A stretch of DNA of 64,000 nucleotides from an uncultured Bacteroidales bacterium (GCA_903879715.1 CAIRMR010000030.1:30724-94723); one strand, 5' to 3'. Positions 9,296 through 18,965 are shown, counted from the first letter of the stretch. Notes: a model not told the origin generated them from the letters alone. Made by a program: numbers and translations.

Positions 9296-11953
9296 CTAAA
9301 ATGAAATTTCCAGCTGCTTATTACTGAAAATAGAAAATGATAATCTGAATCCAACGGATTCAAATCCCGAATTATTGAAACCGGAATAAACGCCAAAATT
9401 GTAAAGCTCATTTCCTATTCCATAACCCATTTCAAGGTGATAGCCGGTTTCGGGAACAAACAGGTAATTTACCGAAAGATTTTCACTCCACATCCTGTTG
9501 CGGATAAGCGGAAGGCGTTTGAGCAAAAGCATAGGGGTTTTATACATTACATGACCTTCAATATACCCTTTATTGGTGCTGTGCGTATAATAATCCATCA
9601 GCTGAAAAACCGGGTAGATGTTTTTAATGCCTAGCTCATATGGGGAGGCAGCAAAGTGATTGAATTCATTGAAATAAACATTTCTGTTATTCGCAAAATA
9701 ACCCGCTTCGAAATTGTACTGTATGATTGAGCGTAAACCGGATTTTAACTTCTGATGGATGCCTATTTTTACCAGGTCAAAATCGGTTTCAAAACCAGGA
9801 GCCGGTATCCCTTTTTTATAACCTAAAAACATAGTTGGTGTATTGTTAAAACCGGGGCGGGCAATTTTAACACCATTCTTAATATAATAATAAGGAGCAG
9901 GCTTATACGATAAAGTCAGGTCGAACTGCAGATTGTTATGATCCAACATTGCGTATGATTTGGCATCAGGTACATTGGGTTTATACGTTCTGCTTTCCCT
10001 GTAGAAAGATGAAAAATCGGTATTGTTTTCCTGTACTTTGTTTTTTTCGCCTGTAAAGGATGATTCCAGGTTAAATTCGTGTGTCAACCTGATGCTGTGA
10101 TTCAGAGAAATGTAATTCCTGAGGTAGAACCGTGAAATATTATCGTGCAGGAAAAGTGACGATACCGAGTTTTCCAATGCCATGGCTCCTTTCGGATTGA
10201 AATCGCTACTTCCGGAGCCGGCTTTAATACTGATATTCTGCCGGTATCTTCCGGAACCTATAAAATTGAGCCCGGCATCCCATACAACGGCTTTCCTCGA
10301 AAAAGCATACCCAGGTGAAAGAGAAACAGAATACAAACCCTGCTTTTTAACTTTCCGGAACAGCTCAAAATTCGTTTTGTAAACAAGACCATCCACTGCG
10401 TTGAAATTTAAGCCAAATGGGTAAAGCAAGCCCCTGCTTTTAAAATACTTAACGGTGTCAGGTTCATAGAGCCCCCCGGTTAACAGAACTTTGAAAAACT
10501 TTTTATTTTTAGCCTTGTTTGTCCGGGTTGAATCGTTTGCCTGGTTTGCATTTTCCATCTGAATCGAATCATATTCCAGTGTGCTTACTTTTTCGACGGA
10601 TGAAAGTGGTATCGGCCGCACCTTGTTCCAGTATAGGGTATCACGGGTTCGGGCAGCGCTGTCAATTTGAGTTTTGTATGTTTCGATAAATGTATGGTCG
10701 TTCTTTAAAGTATCCTTCCTGATGATTTCTTTCTTGCGAAGTATAAGTTTTGAAGCCCGGTTAGCCTCGGTGGTTGTTGGATTAACATTGGCTGAAAGTT
10801 TCGACAGTTTTTCATCGATTTTATCAACGAGCGATTTAGTTTTTTTAGATAGGATTTCCTTTTGACGAAGCAATTGTTGCTGGTTCTTTTTATTAGCGTC
10901 AACGATTGCCTGGTTTACTTCCAGTTTGTTGTATTTTATGGAGGTATAATAGTTCATTACCGATTTATTGTCCATAATTTCTATGTCCAGGTTATAGTGG
11001 TTGTTCACTGCCAGCCAAACGCCTTCTTTCACTTCAGCAAATGACTGGCTGATTTTAATAGTCGTGCCCAGTTGCGCGTTGATGGCTAAATCCATGTTAT
11101 AGATACACCATAGTCCTTCAATTACATACAAATAGCCGCTAACATACTGTGAACCATCACCTTTTGGGATAACTTTAATTTTATCGACCGACACATTGCC
11201 GTATTGATTTGTTCCTTCAAAGTGATACCTGTAATATTCAAAAGCGCCGGCAGTAATGGGCGAAACAGCGTTGCCAAATGATTTGGGATTATAGGTATTC
11301 TGAGTTATAAATCCCATGGCTCCTGAAGAACTGCTTTGGCTGCTGCCAGGAAACGTACTATGTAAAGATTTTACTTTTTGATTAATGATATTTGGCGATT
11401 TAAAATATATCTCATTTACAGACTCTTCGAGATACGTATCACCTTCCTTGATTTGCTGTTCTTTCAGCTCATCGTGCGCCATCCATTTTACCATGGCAGA
11501 AAGTTTCAGTATTTCCATGCTTCCCCTTATATATACATCAGCAATATAGGATTTTATCATGGATGCATGCTCAGGCGCTTTGCTTATCACATTTCGCATA
11601 ATTTTATAGGCTGGATCTTCTCCATTCGAAGTTATAACAACCTCATTGAGATCGTAGGCCATGGCGGGTAAAATAATGTGTAAGTTTTGGGTGTTTTTAT
11701 CAACAACGATATTCTGAGTCACAGGTTTATAACCCATACATTGAAATGTACAGGTATATTTACCGGCCGGAAGTTTTAATTCATATTCGCCTTCCATATT
11801 GGCCGAAGTACCATATGAAACTTCTTTAATATAAACTGTTGAAAAGGGTATCGGCTTGCCGTCGGAGTCCTTTATTGAACCTTTCAGAACTTGTCCAAAA
11901 AGGCTAGTGCTGAAACTAATAATGACTAAAATTAAATATAGGTATCGCTGCAT
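9296..11953 (-). CDS. DUF5686 / carboxypeptidase-like regulatory domain outer-membrane protein
   Basis: An 885-residue protein with signal peptide (residues 1-20, ending SLFGQ). Residues 22-110 form a carboxypeptidase-D regulatory-like beta-sandwich (VLKGSIKDSDGKPIPFSTVYI, then YELKLPAGKYTCTFQCMGY). A long DUF5686 region follows, whose C-terminal half has alternating aromatic beta-strands and ends in Phe (LEISF), as outer-membrane barrels do. Bacteroidota carry many such proteins; the function is unknown and a surface role is inferred. Residues 400-520 contain a Lys/Ser-rich linker. The ATG at 11953 sits about 20 bases after a likely transcription start (TATCTTTG box). Palindromic repeats flank the gene on both sides. 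Confidence 0.85.
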   Translation of the reverse strand: MQRYLYLILVIISFSTSLFGQVLKGSIKDSDGKPIPFSTVYIKEVSYGTSANMEGEYELKLPAGKYTCTFQCMGYKPVTQNIVVDKNTQNLHIILPAMAYDLNEVVITSNGEDPAYKIMRNVISKAPEHASMIKSYIADVYIRGSMEILKLSAMVKWMAHDELKEQQIKEGDTYLEESVNEIYFKSPNIINQKVKSLHSTFPGSSQSSSSGAMGFITQNTYNPKSFGNAVSPITAGAFEYYRYHFEGTNQYGNVSVDKIKVIPKGDGSQYVSGYLYVIEGLWCIYNMDLAINAQLGTTIKISQSFAEVKEGVWLAVNNHYNLDIEIMDNKSVMNYYTSIKYNKLEVNQAIVDANKKNQQQLLRQKEILSKKTKSLVDKIDEKLSKLSANVNPTTTEANRASKLILRKKEIIRKDTLKNDHTFIETYKTQIDSAARTRDTLYWNKVRPIPLSSVEKVSTLEYDSIQMENANQANDSTRTNKAKNKKFFKVLLTGGLYEPDTVKYFKSRGLLYPFGLNFNAVDGLVYKTNFELFRKVKKQGLYSVSLSPGYAFSRKAVVWDAGLNFIGSGRYRQNISIKAGSGSSDFNPKGAMALENSVSSLFLHDNISRFYLRNYISLNHSIRLTHEFNLESSFTGEKNKVQENNTDFSSFYRESRTYKPNVPDAKSYAMLDHNNLQFDLTLSYKPAPYYYIKNGVKIARPGFNNTPTMFLGYKKGIPAPGFETDFDLVKIGIHQKLKSGLRSIIQYNFEAGYFANNRNVYFNEFNHFAASPYELGIKNIYPVFQLMDYYTHSTNKGYIEGHVMYKTPMLLLKRLPLIRNRMWSENLSVNYLFVPETGYHLEMGYGIGNELYNFGVYSGFNNSGFESVGFRLSFSIFSNKQLEISF

Positions 11954-11979
11954 ATCGTGAAATAGGAATCAAATATATC

Positions 11980-11987
11980 CAAAGATA
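11980..11987 (-). promoter_or_regulatory. -7 promoter box of the DUF5686 gene
   Basis: On the minus strand this reads TATCTTTG, an exact Bacteroidota -7 box, about 27 bases upstream of the ATG. No good -33 TTG is visible at the usual distance. Confidence 0.5.
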
Positions 11988-12040
11988 ACGTCAGCAAATC
12001 GTTGTTAACGAATTTTATGAGAAAATAGGTAGGGTAAACT

Positions 12041-12150
12041 ATTCACGGGGTGACTTTAAGTCACCCCGTCAAAAGAAAAAGCCAGGACTTCAACTAAAGT
12101 GAAATCCGTGCTTCGATTTAGTCAGGGTGCGACTAAAAGTCGCACCACCC
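12041..12150. repeat. Palindromic repeat cluster, second copy plus a related palindrome
   Basis: Positions 12041-12070 hold a near-perfect second copy of the 9260-9291 palindrome (CACGGGGTGACTT / AAGTCACCCCGT). Positions 12125-12150 hold a separate hairpin, GGGTGCGACT and AGTCGCACCACCC. Between them, a segment near 12082 (CAGGACTTCA) matches text beside the first cluster near 9154. The cluster lies between the ends of aspS and the DUF5686 promoter region. Confidence 0.8.
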
Positions 12151-12153
12151 TGT

Positions 12154-13899
12154 CTAAATTGAAACTTTTAAACTCAGTTCCTTCAACTGATCATCCGAAA
12201 TACGTGAAGGCGAATCGATCATTACATCGCGGGCGGCGTTATTTTTAGGGAAAGCAATATAATCGCGGATGGATTCGCTGCCACCAAAAAGTGAGCATAA
12301 GCGGTCGAAACCGAAAGCGATTCCTCCGTGTGGCGGTGCGCCAAATTCAAATGCATTCATCAGGAAACCAAACTGTGCCTGTGCATCCTCCTCGCTGAAA
12401 CCAAGCAACTGAAGCATCTTATGCTGCAGTGGTTTATTATGTATACGGATTGATCCGCCACCAACTTCCACGCCGTTGATAACCATATCATACGCGTTGG
12501 CGCGAACGGCTCCGGGATCGGAATCGAGAAGCGCGATGTCTTCAGGTTTTGGTGAAGTGAATGGGTGATGCATGGCATAAAAACGCTGGCTGTCTTCATC
12601 CCACTCAAGCAAAGGAAAATCATATACCCAAAGCGGTGAAAAGGTTTCAGGATTTCGCAGACCGAGCCTGCTGCCCATTTCAAGGCGAAGATCATTTAAA
12701 GCTTTGCGGGTTTTATTAGCTTTTCCGGCTAAAACTAATATCAGGTCACCAGGTTTTGCATCAAAAGCTTCGGCCCATTTTTTCAGTTCTTCGGGCGAGT
12801 AAAATTTATCGACTGAGGATTTCAGTGTTCCATCGGCAGCATAACGCAAATAAATCAATCCACCGGCACCAACCTGGGGTTTCTTTACAAAATCGGTGAG
12901 TTCGTCTAATTGCTTGCGTGTATATTCGGCACAGCCTCCGGCATTGATACCTACAACCAGCTCTGCATCATCAAAAACTTTAAAATCTTTGCCTTTCACT
13001 ATATCCGAAAGTTCAACAAATTGCATTCCGAAGCGTGTATCAGGTTTGTCGCTGCCGTAGTATTTCATGGCGTCGGCCCAGGTCATGCGCGGTAATTTCA
13101 CAACATCTACTTTTTTAACTGTTTTGAAGAGATGAACAACGAGTCCTTCAAATGTATCGAAAATGTCTTCCTGTGTTACGAACGACATTTCGCAGTCGAT
13201 CTGGGTAAATTCCGGCTGGCGATCGGCACGCAGGTCTTCGTCGCGGAAACATTTAACAATCTGGAAATAGCGGTCGAAACCGGCAACCATCAGCAATTGC
13301 TTAAATGTTTGTGGCGACTGTGGCAGGGCATAAAACTCGCCCGGGTTTACACGTGAAGGAACCACATAATCGCGGGCTCCTTCGGGAGTGCTTTTAATCA
13401 GGACCGGAGTTTCAACTTCAATAAAATTAAGGCTGTCCATATAGTTTCGTGTCTGGAAAGCCAGGCGGTGACGCAGTTCCATATTGCGTTTCACGGCGTT
13501 GCGGCGCAGATCGAGGTAACGGTATTTCATACGGAGTTCATCGCCGCCGTCGGTATTATCTTCAATAGTAAATGGCGGGGTTTTCGATTCGTTGAGTATA
13601 TCCAGTTTTTCAACTGTAATTTCGATATCGCCGGTTGCCATCTTAGCATTTTTATTGCTGCGTTCTGAAACTTTTCCTTCAACAAGAATAACAAATTCAC
13701 GTCCGAGTTTGCGTGCCTGATCGCATAAAGCGGCATGGGTTTCCATATTGAAAACCAGCTGTGTAATGCCATAGCGGTCCCGCAGATCAACAAAAGTCAT
13801 TCCGCCCAGGTCGCGCGAACGCTGCACCCAACCGGTTAATATTACGTTTTGGCCCACATGAGCCATATTCAGTTCTCCACAGGTATGTGTACGAAGCAT
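12154..13899 (-). CDS. aspS: Aspartyl-tRNA synthetase
   Basis: A 581-residue class II synthetase that charges tRNA-Asp. It has an N-terminal OB-fold anticodon-binding domain ([20 protein letters not shown]), class II motif 2 ([18 protein letters not shown]), a bacterial-type GAD insertion domain, and motif 3 ([10 protein letters not shown]). The frame is open for 29 more codons to 13986, but those codons fall partly in a repeat block and upstream of the -7 box at 13924-13931. The ATG at 13899 (protein start [10 protein letters not shown]) also matches the family start. Whether it is discriminating or also charges tRNA-Asn cannot be read from the sequence alone. Confidence 0.95.
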   Translation of the reverse strand: MLRTHTCGELNMAHVGQNVILTGWVQRSRDLGGMTFVDLRDRYGITQLVFNMETHAALCDQARKLGREFVILVEGKVSERSNKNAKMATGDIEITVEKLDILNESKTPPFTIEDNTDGGDELRMKYRYLDLRRNAVKRNMELRHRLAFQTRNYMDSLNFIEVETPVLIKSTPEGARDYVVPSRVNPGEFYALPQSPQTFKQLLMVAGFDRYFQIVKCFRDEDLRADRQPEFTQIDCEMSFVTQEDIFDTFEGLVVHLFKTVKKVDVVKLPRMTWADAMKYYGSDKPDTRFGMQFVELSDIVKGKDFKVFDDAELVVGINAGGCAEYTRKQLDELTDFVKKPQVGAGGLIYLRYAADGTLKSSVDKFYSPEELKKWAEAFDAKPGDLILVLAGKANKTRKALNDLRLEMGSRLGLRNPETFSPLWVYDFPLLEWDEDSQRFYAMHHPFTSPKPEDIALLDSDPGAVRANAYDMVINGVEVGGGSIRIHNKPLQHKMLQLLGFSEEDAQAQFGFLMNAFEFGAPPHGGIAFGFDRLCSLFGGSESIRDYIAFPKNNAARDVMIDSPSRISDDQLKELSLKVSI

Positions 13900-13923
13900 A
13901 ATACTTTGAATTATTAAAGGCTG

Positions 13924-13931
13924 CAAAAGTA
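13924..13931 (-). promoter_or_regulatory. -7 promoter box of aspS
   Basis: The minus strand reads TACTTTTG, giving a short leader of about 18 bases before the aspS ATG at 13899. This argues against the longer open frame starting at 13986. Confidence 0.5.
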
Positions 13932-13962
13932 GGAATTTTTTGGAAAGGAAATTTGTAGAATT

Positions 13963-14087
13963 GTGGTCTCGGCTCCGCTCGACCACCTTGGATCACGGTG
14001 ACCATGCGGAGCCGAGGGCTCATCTTGAAATCCCGGTGACCGAGCGGAGCCGAGGGCACCAACTACAAAGCGGAGCCGAGGGCGCCC
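13963..14087. repeat. GC-rich dispersed repeat block, left of the GIY-YIG gene
   Basis: Four related units occupy this stretch. The first (13964-13986) reads GGTCTCGGCTCCGCTCGACC. The next three (13994-14021, 14032-14060, 14068-14087) carry the complementary core GCGGAGCCGAGGG, two of them preceded by CGGTGACC. The first unit is inverted relative to the others, so the block can fold. It is much richer in GC than its surroundings. Confidence 0.85.
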
Positions 14088-14116
14088 TTACCCGATCATA
14101 AACTGAGGGCACATGT

Positions 14117-14426
14117 TTATATTTTATCCTTGTTTTCAGCTTTTGAAATATTCGTACACTTCGCAAACTCGTGCAACAAACGTTCATCTCCCGCCATCAA
14201 TGCTTCTTTTTTTGCACGGCTCCAATTCTGGACTTGTTTCTCCCTATAAAATGCGGTATCAATCCGATCAAATTCTTCAAAATATGAGTTTAACCGGCAG
14301 ACGCTTTTTCGTATGATTGGCACCTTCACCGTTTTGATGCTCCAATATTCTTAACTCCAGATTTTTGTTGCTTCCGGTGTAATAACTGCCATCCGAACAT
14401 TCAAGTATGTACATATAGCCTTTCAT
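14117..14426 (-). pseudogene. Frameshifted GIY-YIG endonuclease (UPF0213-like)
   Basis: Two overlapping minus-strand frames together encode a normal small GIY-YIG protein of about 100 residues. The first frame, from ATG 14426, reads MKGYMYILECSDGSYYTGS (GIY-YIG core in YILECSDGSYYTG) through NHTKKRLPVKLI. It then stops at 14277-14279. The second frame continues the family sequence with YFEEFDRIDTAFYREKQVQ to the stop at 14117. The break is in the run CTCATATTTTGAAG near 14285: two bases appear missing compared with an uninterrupted KLIYFEEF. It could be a genuine pseudogene or a sequencing or assembly error. Repeat blocks that begin with the same sequence flank it on both sides. Confidence 0.8.
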
Positions 14427-14478
14427 TATAGCAAACTGTTTTATAACTGGATATGACAAAGATAAGAATTTAAATTTC

Positions 14479-14656
14479 TGGTCTCGGCTCCGCTCGACCA
14501 GCGAGATTCCCGTGATCGATTGGGGTCCCGGCTCCGCCCGACCTCCTTGGATCCCCGTGACCGAGCGGAGCTATTGACTCACTTCGAAATCCCGGTGACC
14601 GAGCGGAGCCGAGGGCACACATTGAAATCCCGGTGACCAAGCGGAGCGGAGGCCAC
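14479..14656. repeat. GC-rich dispersed repeat block, right of the GIY-YIG gene
   Basis: This block starts with the same sequence and orientation as the left block (GGTCTCGGCTCCGCTCGACC at 14480-14499). It continues with a variant GTCCCGGCTCCGCCCGACC at 14525-14543, then GTGACCGAGCGGAG-type units at 14554-14572, 14591-14618 and 14629-14656. With the left block it brackets the GIY-YIG gene in direct orientation. Confidence 0.85.
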
Positions 14657-14769
14657 CCGCGCACCAAAATTTATTACTGAAATACCTCTTCTTTGCAAAA
14701 AAATGAAAAATAATTTAACATCGTTTTCACAAAAAGCGTTAAAACAACTGGTGGTATTTGCTAAAACAC

Positions 14770-14800
14770 TTGATTTCAGCGCTTAAATTCATTACCTTTG
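14770..14800 (+). promoter_or_regulatory. Bacteroidota-type promoter of queA
   Basis: TTG at 14770-14772 and TACCTTTG at 14793-14800 are separated by 20 bases, the canonical arrangement. Predicted transcription starts near 14807, 32 bases before the queA ATG. Confidence 0.65.
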
Positions 14801-14838
14801 CACACTTTTCTGAAAAATCAATACGAAAAACAGACTAT

Positions 14839-15894
14839 ATGAAACTCTCACAATTCAGATATCATTTGCCAAATGAACTGATTGCTCTTCACCCGGTTGA
14901 AAACCGTGACGAATCGCGCCTGATGGTACTCGACCGTAAAACGCAAACCATTGAACACAAAACCTTCAAGGATATACTAAACTATTTTGGAGACGGAGAC
15001 GTTTTTATTCTGAATAACACCAAAGTTTTTCCTGCACTTTTATTAGGCGAAAAAGAGAAAACAGGCGCTAAAATCACTGTTTTTCTTCTCCGCGAACTCA
15101 ATAGCGAAGCCCGTTTATGGGATGTACTGGTTGATCCGGCACGTAAAATACGCATAGGCAACAAACTGTATTTTGGCGATGACGATTCCCTTGTTGCAGA
15201 AGTAATTGACAATACCACTTCACGGGGACGTACTTTGCGCTTTTTGTTCGACGGTCCTTACAGCGAATTTAAACGCACCATAGAGTCTTTAGGCCGCACA
15301 CCACTTCCTGAAGAATTACAACGCCTTCGCGATATCGTACCCGACGATAAAGAGCGGTACCAGACCATTTACGCAAAAAACGAAGGCGCTGTTGCTGTAC
15401 CATCAGCCGGGCTGCATTTCAGCCGGGAACTCATGAAGCGCCTCGAACTCCAGGGTGTTAATTTTGCCGAAGTAACATTACATGCCGGTCTTGGTAACTT
15501 CCGCGCCATCGACGTTGAAGATCTTACCAAATATAAAATGGATTCGGAAGAACTGCTGATTGAAGAGGATCAGGCAGCTATTGTAAACCGTTCCATTGAA
15601 TCACGCAGGAAAGTCTGTGTGGTTGGTACCACAACCATGAAAGCGGTTGAATCGTCGGTTACCATTTCAGGCCAGCTTAAACCATACAGCGGATGGAGTA
15701 ATAAATTTATTTTCCCTCCTTACGATTTCAGCATAGGTTCAAGCATGATCACTAACTTCCATTTGCCACAATCACCCATGATGATGATGGTTGCAGCCTA
15801 TGCAGGTTACGATTTGCTGATGAAGGCATACAAAGAAGCCGTACAGCAGAAATACCGTTTCTTTACTTACGGTGATGCAATGCTGATCCTGTAA
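14839..15894 (+). CDS. queA: S-adenosylmethionine:tRNA ribosyltransferase-isomerase
   Basis: QueA transfers and isomerises the ribose of S-adenosylmethionine onto 7-aminomethyl-7-deazaguanine in tRNA, giving epoxyqueuosine. The 351-residue protein has the family start ([17 protein letters not shown]), the [14 protein letters not shown] segment, the core [13 protein letters not shown], and [13 protein letters not shown], with a C-terminal [15 protein letters not shown] block. A TTG-initiated frame begins at 14758, upstream of the promoter, so the ATG at 14839 is preferred. A hairpin with a T tract follows. No other queuosine gene is nearby. Confidence 0.95.
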   Translation: MKLSQFRYHLPNELIALHPVENRDESRLMVLDRKTQTIEHKTFKDILNYFGDGDVFILNNTKVFPALLLGEKEKTGAKITVFLLRELNSEARLWDVLVDPARKIRIGNKLYFGDDDSLVAEVIDNTTSRGRTLRFLFDGPYSEFKRTIESLGRTPLPEELQRLRDIVPDDKERYQTIYAKNEGAVAVPSAGLHFSRELMKRLELQGVNFAEVTLHAGLGNFRAIDVEDLTKYKMDSEELLIEEDQAAIVNRSIESRRKVCVVGTTTMKAVESSVTISGQLKPYSGWSNKFIFPPYDFSIGSSMITNFHLPQSPMMMMVAAYAGYDLLMKAYKEAVQQKYRFFTYGDAMLIL

Positions 15895-15929
15895 TTACAA
15901 ATTGAACTGATTTTCCCTTACTAAATTAG

Positions 15930-15955
15930 AACCCCTTGCAAGAGGGGTTTTTTTA
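15930..15955 (+). terminator. Rho-independent terminator of queA
   Basis: AACCCCT pairs with AGGGGTT across a six-base loop and is followed by seven T. It lies 36 bases after the queA stop. Confidence 0.85.
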
Positions 15956-16143
15956 TTGGGGGAGTTTAAATCAAAAGGTATAATTCAAAATGCAAAGGTG
16001 TTTTAGATCCAAAGATTATCAATTGCAGATCTAATTGAATTGACTATCCAGGCAATAATCTCCGCAATTGGTTTCATTTTACATTTTAATCTTTGAATTT
16101 TACATTGAATTACTTCCTTTTTTGTAAGTCTTGCATGTTCGGA

Positions 16144-17484
16144 TTAGGATTTCATACTTTCCTTCTTATTAATATTCCCGGCACCGTTACCTCCATTAAA
16201 AAAGGCGTTAAGGAGAATAGCTGCAATTGAACCCAGGGTAATGCCACTGTGAAGGACCGTCTGGCTCCAGTCAGGGAAGAACTGGAAGAATTTTGGAGCC
16301 ACCAACGGGATTAATCCAATCCCGATGCTGATAGCAACAATAAAGGTATTGTTCTTGTTATTCTCGAAATCAACTTTCGAGAGGGCTTTAATTCCGCTCG
16401 CAGCAACAATTCCAAACATGGCAATTCCGGCGCCTCCAAGTACTGCATTTGGCAGTGAGGCTATAATTGTGGCAAGTTTAGGAATAAGGCCCATCAAAAC
16501 AAGTATTGCGCCAGCCATTGCAACCACAAAACGACTTTTTATGCCAGTTAAAGCTACAAGACCGACGTTCTGGGCAAACGCCGTGTATGGAAAAGCATTG
16601 AAAACACCTCCAAGCATGGTGGCTAATCCATCTGCCCGCAGACCGGAAGCAAGTTCTTTCTCCCCGATTTTCTTCCCTACTATCTGGCCAATAGCCAGGA
16701 AATCTCCTGTCGATTCAACCATAACAACTACCATAACAAGGATCATGGCAAGAATTGCCCCAACTTCAAATTTTGGCATTCCAAACGCAAACGGATAATC
16801 AAGTCCAACCCAGGAAGCGTCAGCAACTCCTGAAAAACTCACAAGCCCGAAAGGAATGGCAACTATTAAACCAACAACCAGGCCAATCAGAACAGAGATA
16901 TGAGCAATAAATCCCGTAAAATATTTATTGACCAGAAGAATAGTTAAAAGTACAATCGCTGCAATCGCAATAAACGATCCGGCTCCGTAGTTTGGATTTC
17001 CTATTCCGCCTGCAGCCCAGTTGGCGGCCACCGGCAGGAGGGAAATACCAATAATTGTAATAATACTACCAGTAACAATAGGTGGGAAAAAGCGGATAAG
17101 TTTACTAAAGTATGGAGCAATTAAAAAAGTGAAAAGCCCGGCCGCCATCACAGATCCGAAAATTAATGGCATTCCCCCGCTTGTAGCCATAATAACCATT
17201 GGCGTTACAGCTGCAAAGGTGACACCTTGAATAATCGGAATTTTTATTCCGATTTTCCAGATTCCGAGCGTTTGAAGCAGCGTTGCCAAACCGCATGTAA
17301 ATAAGTCGGCATTGATTAAAAATGCGGTTTGTGATTTTGTCAGACCCGCGGCACCAGCAATAATCAAAGGAACCGCCACCGCTCCGGCATACATAGCCAG
17401 CACATGTTGTAATCCCAATATAAAAAGTTTCCCTGCAGGCATCATCTCGTCAACGGGAGCAATTTGTGTGTTAGTGTTGGCCAT
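16144..17484 (-). CDS. NCS2-family nucleobase:cation symporter
   Basis: A 446-residue inner-membrane protein with about 12-14 hydrophobic segments. It belongs to the nucleobase-ascorbate (NCS2) family: an N-terminal LGLQHVLAMYAGAVAVPLI, the motif-like VESTGDFLAIGQIVGK near residue 258, and NAFPYTAFAQNVGLVALTGI. The last two are the substrate- and proton-binding region of xanthine/uric acid type carriers, so xanthine or a related purine is the most likely substrate (inferred from the pattern; uracil carriers differ here). A -7 box with a TTG lies upstream. I saw no purine riboswitch in the leader. Confidence 0.88.
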   Translation of the reverse strand: MANTNTQIAPVDEMMPAGKLFILGLQHVLAMYAGAVAVPLIIAGAAGLTKSQTAFLINADLFTCGLATLLQTLGIWKIGIKIPIIQGVTFAAVTPMVIMATSGGMPLIFGSVMAAGLFTFLIAPYFSKLIRFFPPIVTGSIITIIGISLLPVAANWAAGGIGNPNYGAGSFIAIAAIVLLTILLVNKYFTGFIAHISVLIGLVVGLIVAIPFGLVSFSGVADASWVGLDYPFAFGMPKFEVGAILAMILVMVVVMVESTGDFLAIGQIVGKKIGEKELASGLRADGLATMLGGVFNAFPYTAFAQNVGLVALTGIKSRFVVAMAGAILVLMGLIPKLATIIASLPNAVLGGAGIAMFGIVAASGIKALSKVDFENNKNNTFIVAISIGIGLIPLVAPKFFQFFPDWSQTVLHSGITLGSIAAILLNAFFNGGNGAGNINKKESMKS

Positions 17485-17538
17485 TTCTTTCTTATTTTAA
17501 AATTAACAGCTAAATTCTGGAGGCTAAATTTGTTGAGT

Positions 17539-17566
17539 CAAACTTAGGCAAAAATTCATTTGTCAA
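17539..17566 (-). promoter_or_regulatory. Promoter of the NCS2 permease gene
   Basis: The minus strand carries TAAGTTTG (17546 down to 17539) with TTG 17 bases further upstream (17564-17566). This gives a leader of about 48 bases. Confidence 0.5.
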
Positions 17567-17692
17567 TGAGATTCCGGTCATTAAAATTCCAGCTCAAAAG
17601 ATTATAAATTCATTGAAATTCTCATATTGCTTCATTATAAATTCCGATCTTTATTGTTGGATATATAACTCATCATTCCTTTCCTAATTGAT

Positions 17693-17700
17693 TACTTTTG
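17693..17700 (+). promoter_or_regulatory. -7 promoter box of sdaA
   Basis: TACTTTTG fits the -7 consensus and overlaps an in-frame TTG at 17698, so translation must begin downstream, at the ATG at 17761. Confidence 0.5.
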
Positions 17701-17760
17701 CATTGCTGCCAGGAAATAAATATTTCCAGCTTTTTTCTTCTCAAATATCATTTTAGACTA

Positions 17761-18954
17761 ATGGAATCCATTCGCAAAATATACAAGACCGGTCTTGGCC
17801 CATCGAGCAGCCATACCATGGGTCCGAGATTTGCAGCTGAGAAATTCAAGCTAAAGAATGAATCTGCAACCCAGATCCGCATTACTCTTTATGGAAGCCT
17901 TGCTGCCACAGGGAAAGGGCATCTTACAGATAAAGTGTTAAGAGAATCGTTTCCTGAGGACAAGGTGCGAATTATCTGGCAGAAAGACACCGTTTTGCCC
18001 CAACATCCGAATGGGATGAAATTTGAAGCTCTGGATGATAACGGAACATTGCTCGATGAGTGGACCGTTTTCAGTGTTGGCGGTGGCGATATTGAGGATG
18101 ACGAAATGAAGATGCAGAAAGTAAATGTGTATCCTCACTCTAAAATGACTGATATCCTGAAATGGTGCCAGCAAAACGGCCGAACACTGTGGGAGTATGT
18201 TGAGATACACGAAGGCGAAGGAATCTGGGATTTCCTGGCCGAAGTATGGAAAACCATGAAGGAATCCATCGTCCGCGGACTGGAACACGAAGGTGTTTTG
18301 CCCGGAATATTGCATCTTCCACGAAAAGCTTCATCCTACTATATTAAAGCTAAAAGCTCCGCAGGAACTTTACAGAAACGCGCAATGGTATTTGCTTACG
18401 CTTTAGCAGTTTCGGAAGAGAATGCAGGTGGCGGGACTATTGTTACAGCGCCTACCTGCGGCTCATGTGGCGTGGTGCCGGCTGTATTATACCATACTCA
18501 GAATACATATGATTTTTCGGATATCAAGATACTGCGGGCTTTGGCAACTGCCGCGCTGATTGGTAACCTCGTAAAAGAAAATGCTTCCATATCCGGGGCC
18601 CAGGTTGGATGTCAGGGCGAAGTGGGGACAGCCTGTTCAATGGCAGCAGGTGGCGCGGCACAACTTTTTGGAGCAACGCCGTTTCAGGTGGAATACGCTG
18701 CTGAGATGGGGCTTGAACATCACCTTGGTTTGACCTGCGATCCTGTCGCAGGACTGGTTCAGATTCCCTGTATTGAACGGAATGCCATCGGTGCCGGACG
18801 TGCCATGGATGCCAGCGCTTATGCTTTGCTTTCCGATGGGCAGCATCGGGTAAGTTTCGATAAAACCTGCCTTGCTATGAACCAAACAGGCCACGATCTG
18901 CCGGATATTTATAAGGAAACTTCAGAAGGGGGACTGGCGTTGCTGATTAAATAA
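17761..18954 (+). CDS. sdaA: L-serine ammonia-lyase, iron-sulfur dependent, single chain
   Basis: The enzyme deaminates L-serine to pyruvate using an oxygen-sensitive 4Fe-4S cluster. At 397 residues this is the fused single-chain form, with the beta-type domain first (GPSSSHTMGP at about residues 13-22) and the alpha-type catalytic domain following (APTCGSCGVVPAVLY, VGCQGEVGTACSMAAGGAA, LTCDPVAGLVQIPCIERNA). The Cys residues in these blocks are the conserved cluster ligands. The ATG at 17761 is used because a TTG 21 codons upstream overlaps the promoter. A dispersed repeat begins 12 bases after the stop. The oxygen-sensitive enzyme type is consistent with an anaerobic or microaerobic host. 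Confidence 0.93.
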   Translation: MESIRKIYKTGLGPSSSHTMGPRFAAEKFKLKNESATQIRITLYGSLAATGKGHLTDKVLRESFPEDKVRIIWQKDTVLPQHPNGMKFEALDDNGTLLDEWTVFSVGGGDIEDDEMKMQKVNVYPHSKMTDILKWCQQNGRTLWEYVEIHEGEGIWDFLAEVWKTMKESIVRGLEHEGVLPGILHLPRKASSYYIKAKSSAGTLQKRAMVFAYALAVSEENAGGGTIVTAPTCGSCGVVPAVLYHTQNTYDFSDIKILRALATAALIGNLVKENASISGAQVGCQGEVGTACSMAAGGAAQLFGATPFQVEYAAEMGLEHHLGLTCDPVAGLVQIPCIERNAIGAGRAMDASAYALLSDGQHRVSFDKTCLAMNQTGHDLPDIYKETSEGGLALLIK

Positions 18955-18965
18955 GGGAAAAATGA

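Noticed and set aside
13900..13986. N-terminal extension of aspS by 29 codons
   Set aside because: The extension is upstream of the -7 box, lies partly in the repeat block and is not part of the aspartyl-tRNA synthetase family start.
13963..14656. A CRISPR array suggested by repeated GC-rich units
   Set aside because: The units vary in sequence and spacing, occur in both orientations, and flank a GIY-YIG gene; there are no uniform spacers or cas genes.
17485..17760. A purine riboswitch upstream of the nucleobase permease
   Set aside because: No conserved purine-riboswitch core or fitting three-way junction could be seen in the leader, which is only about 48 bases by the promoter prediction.
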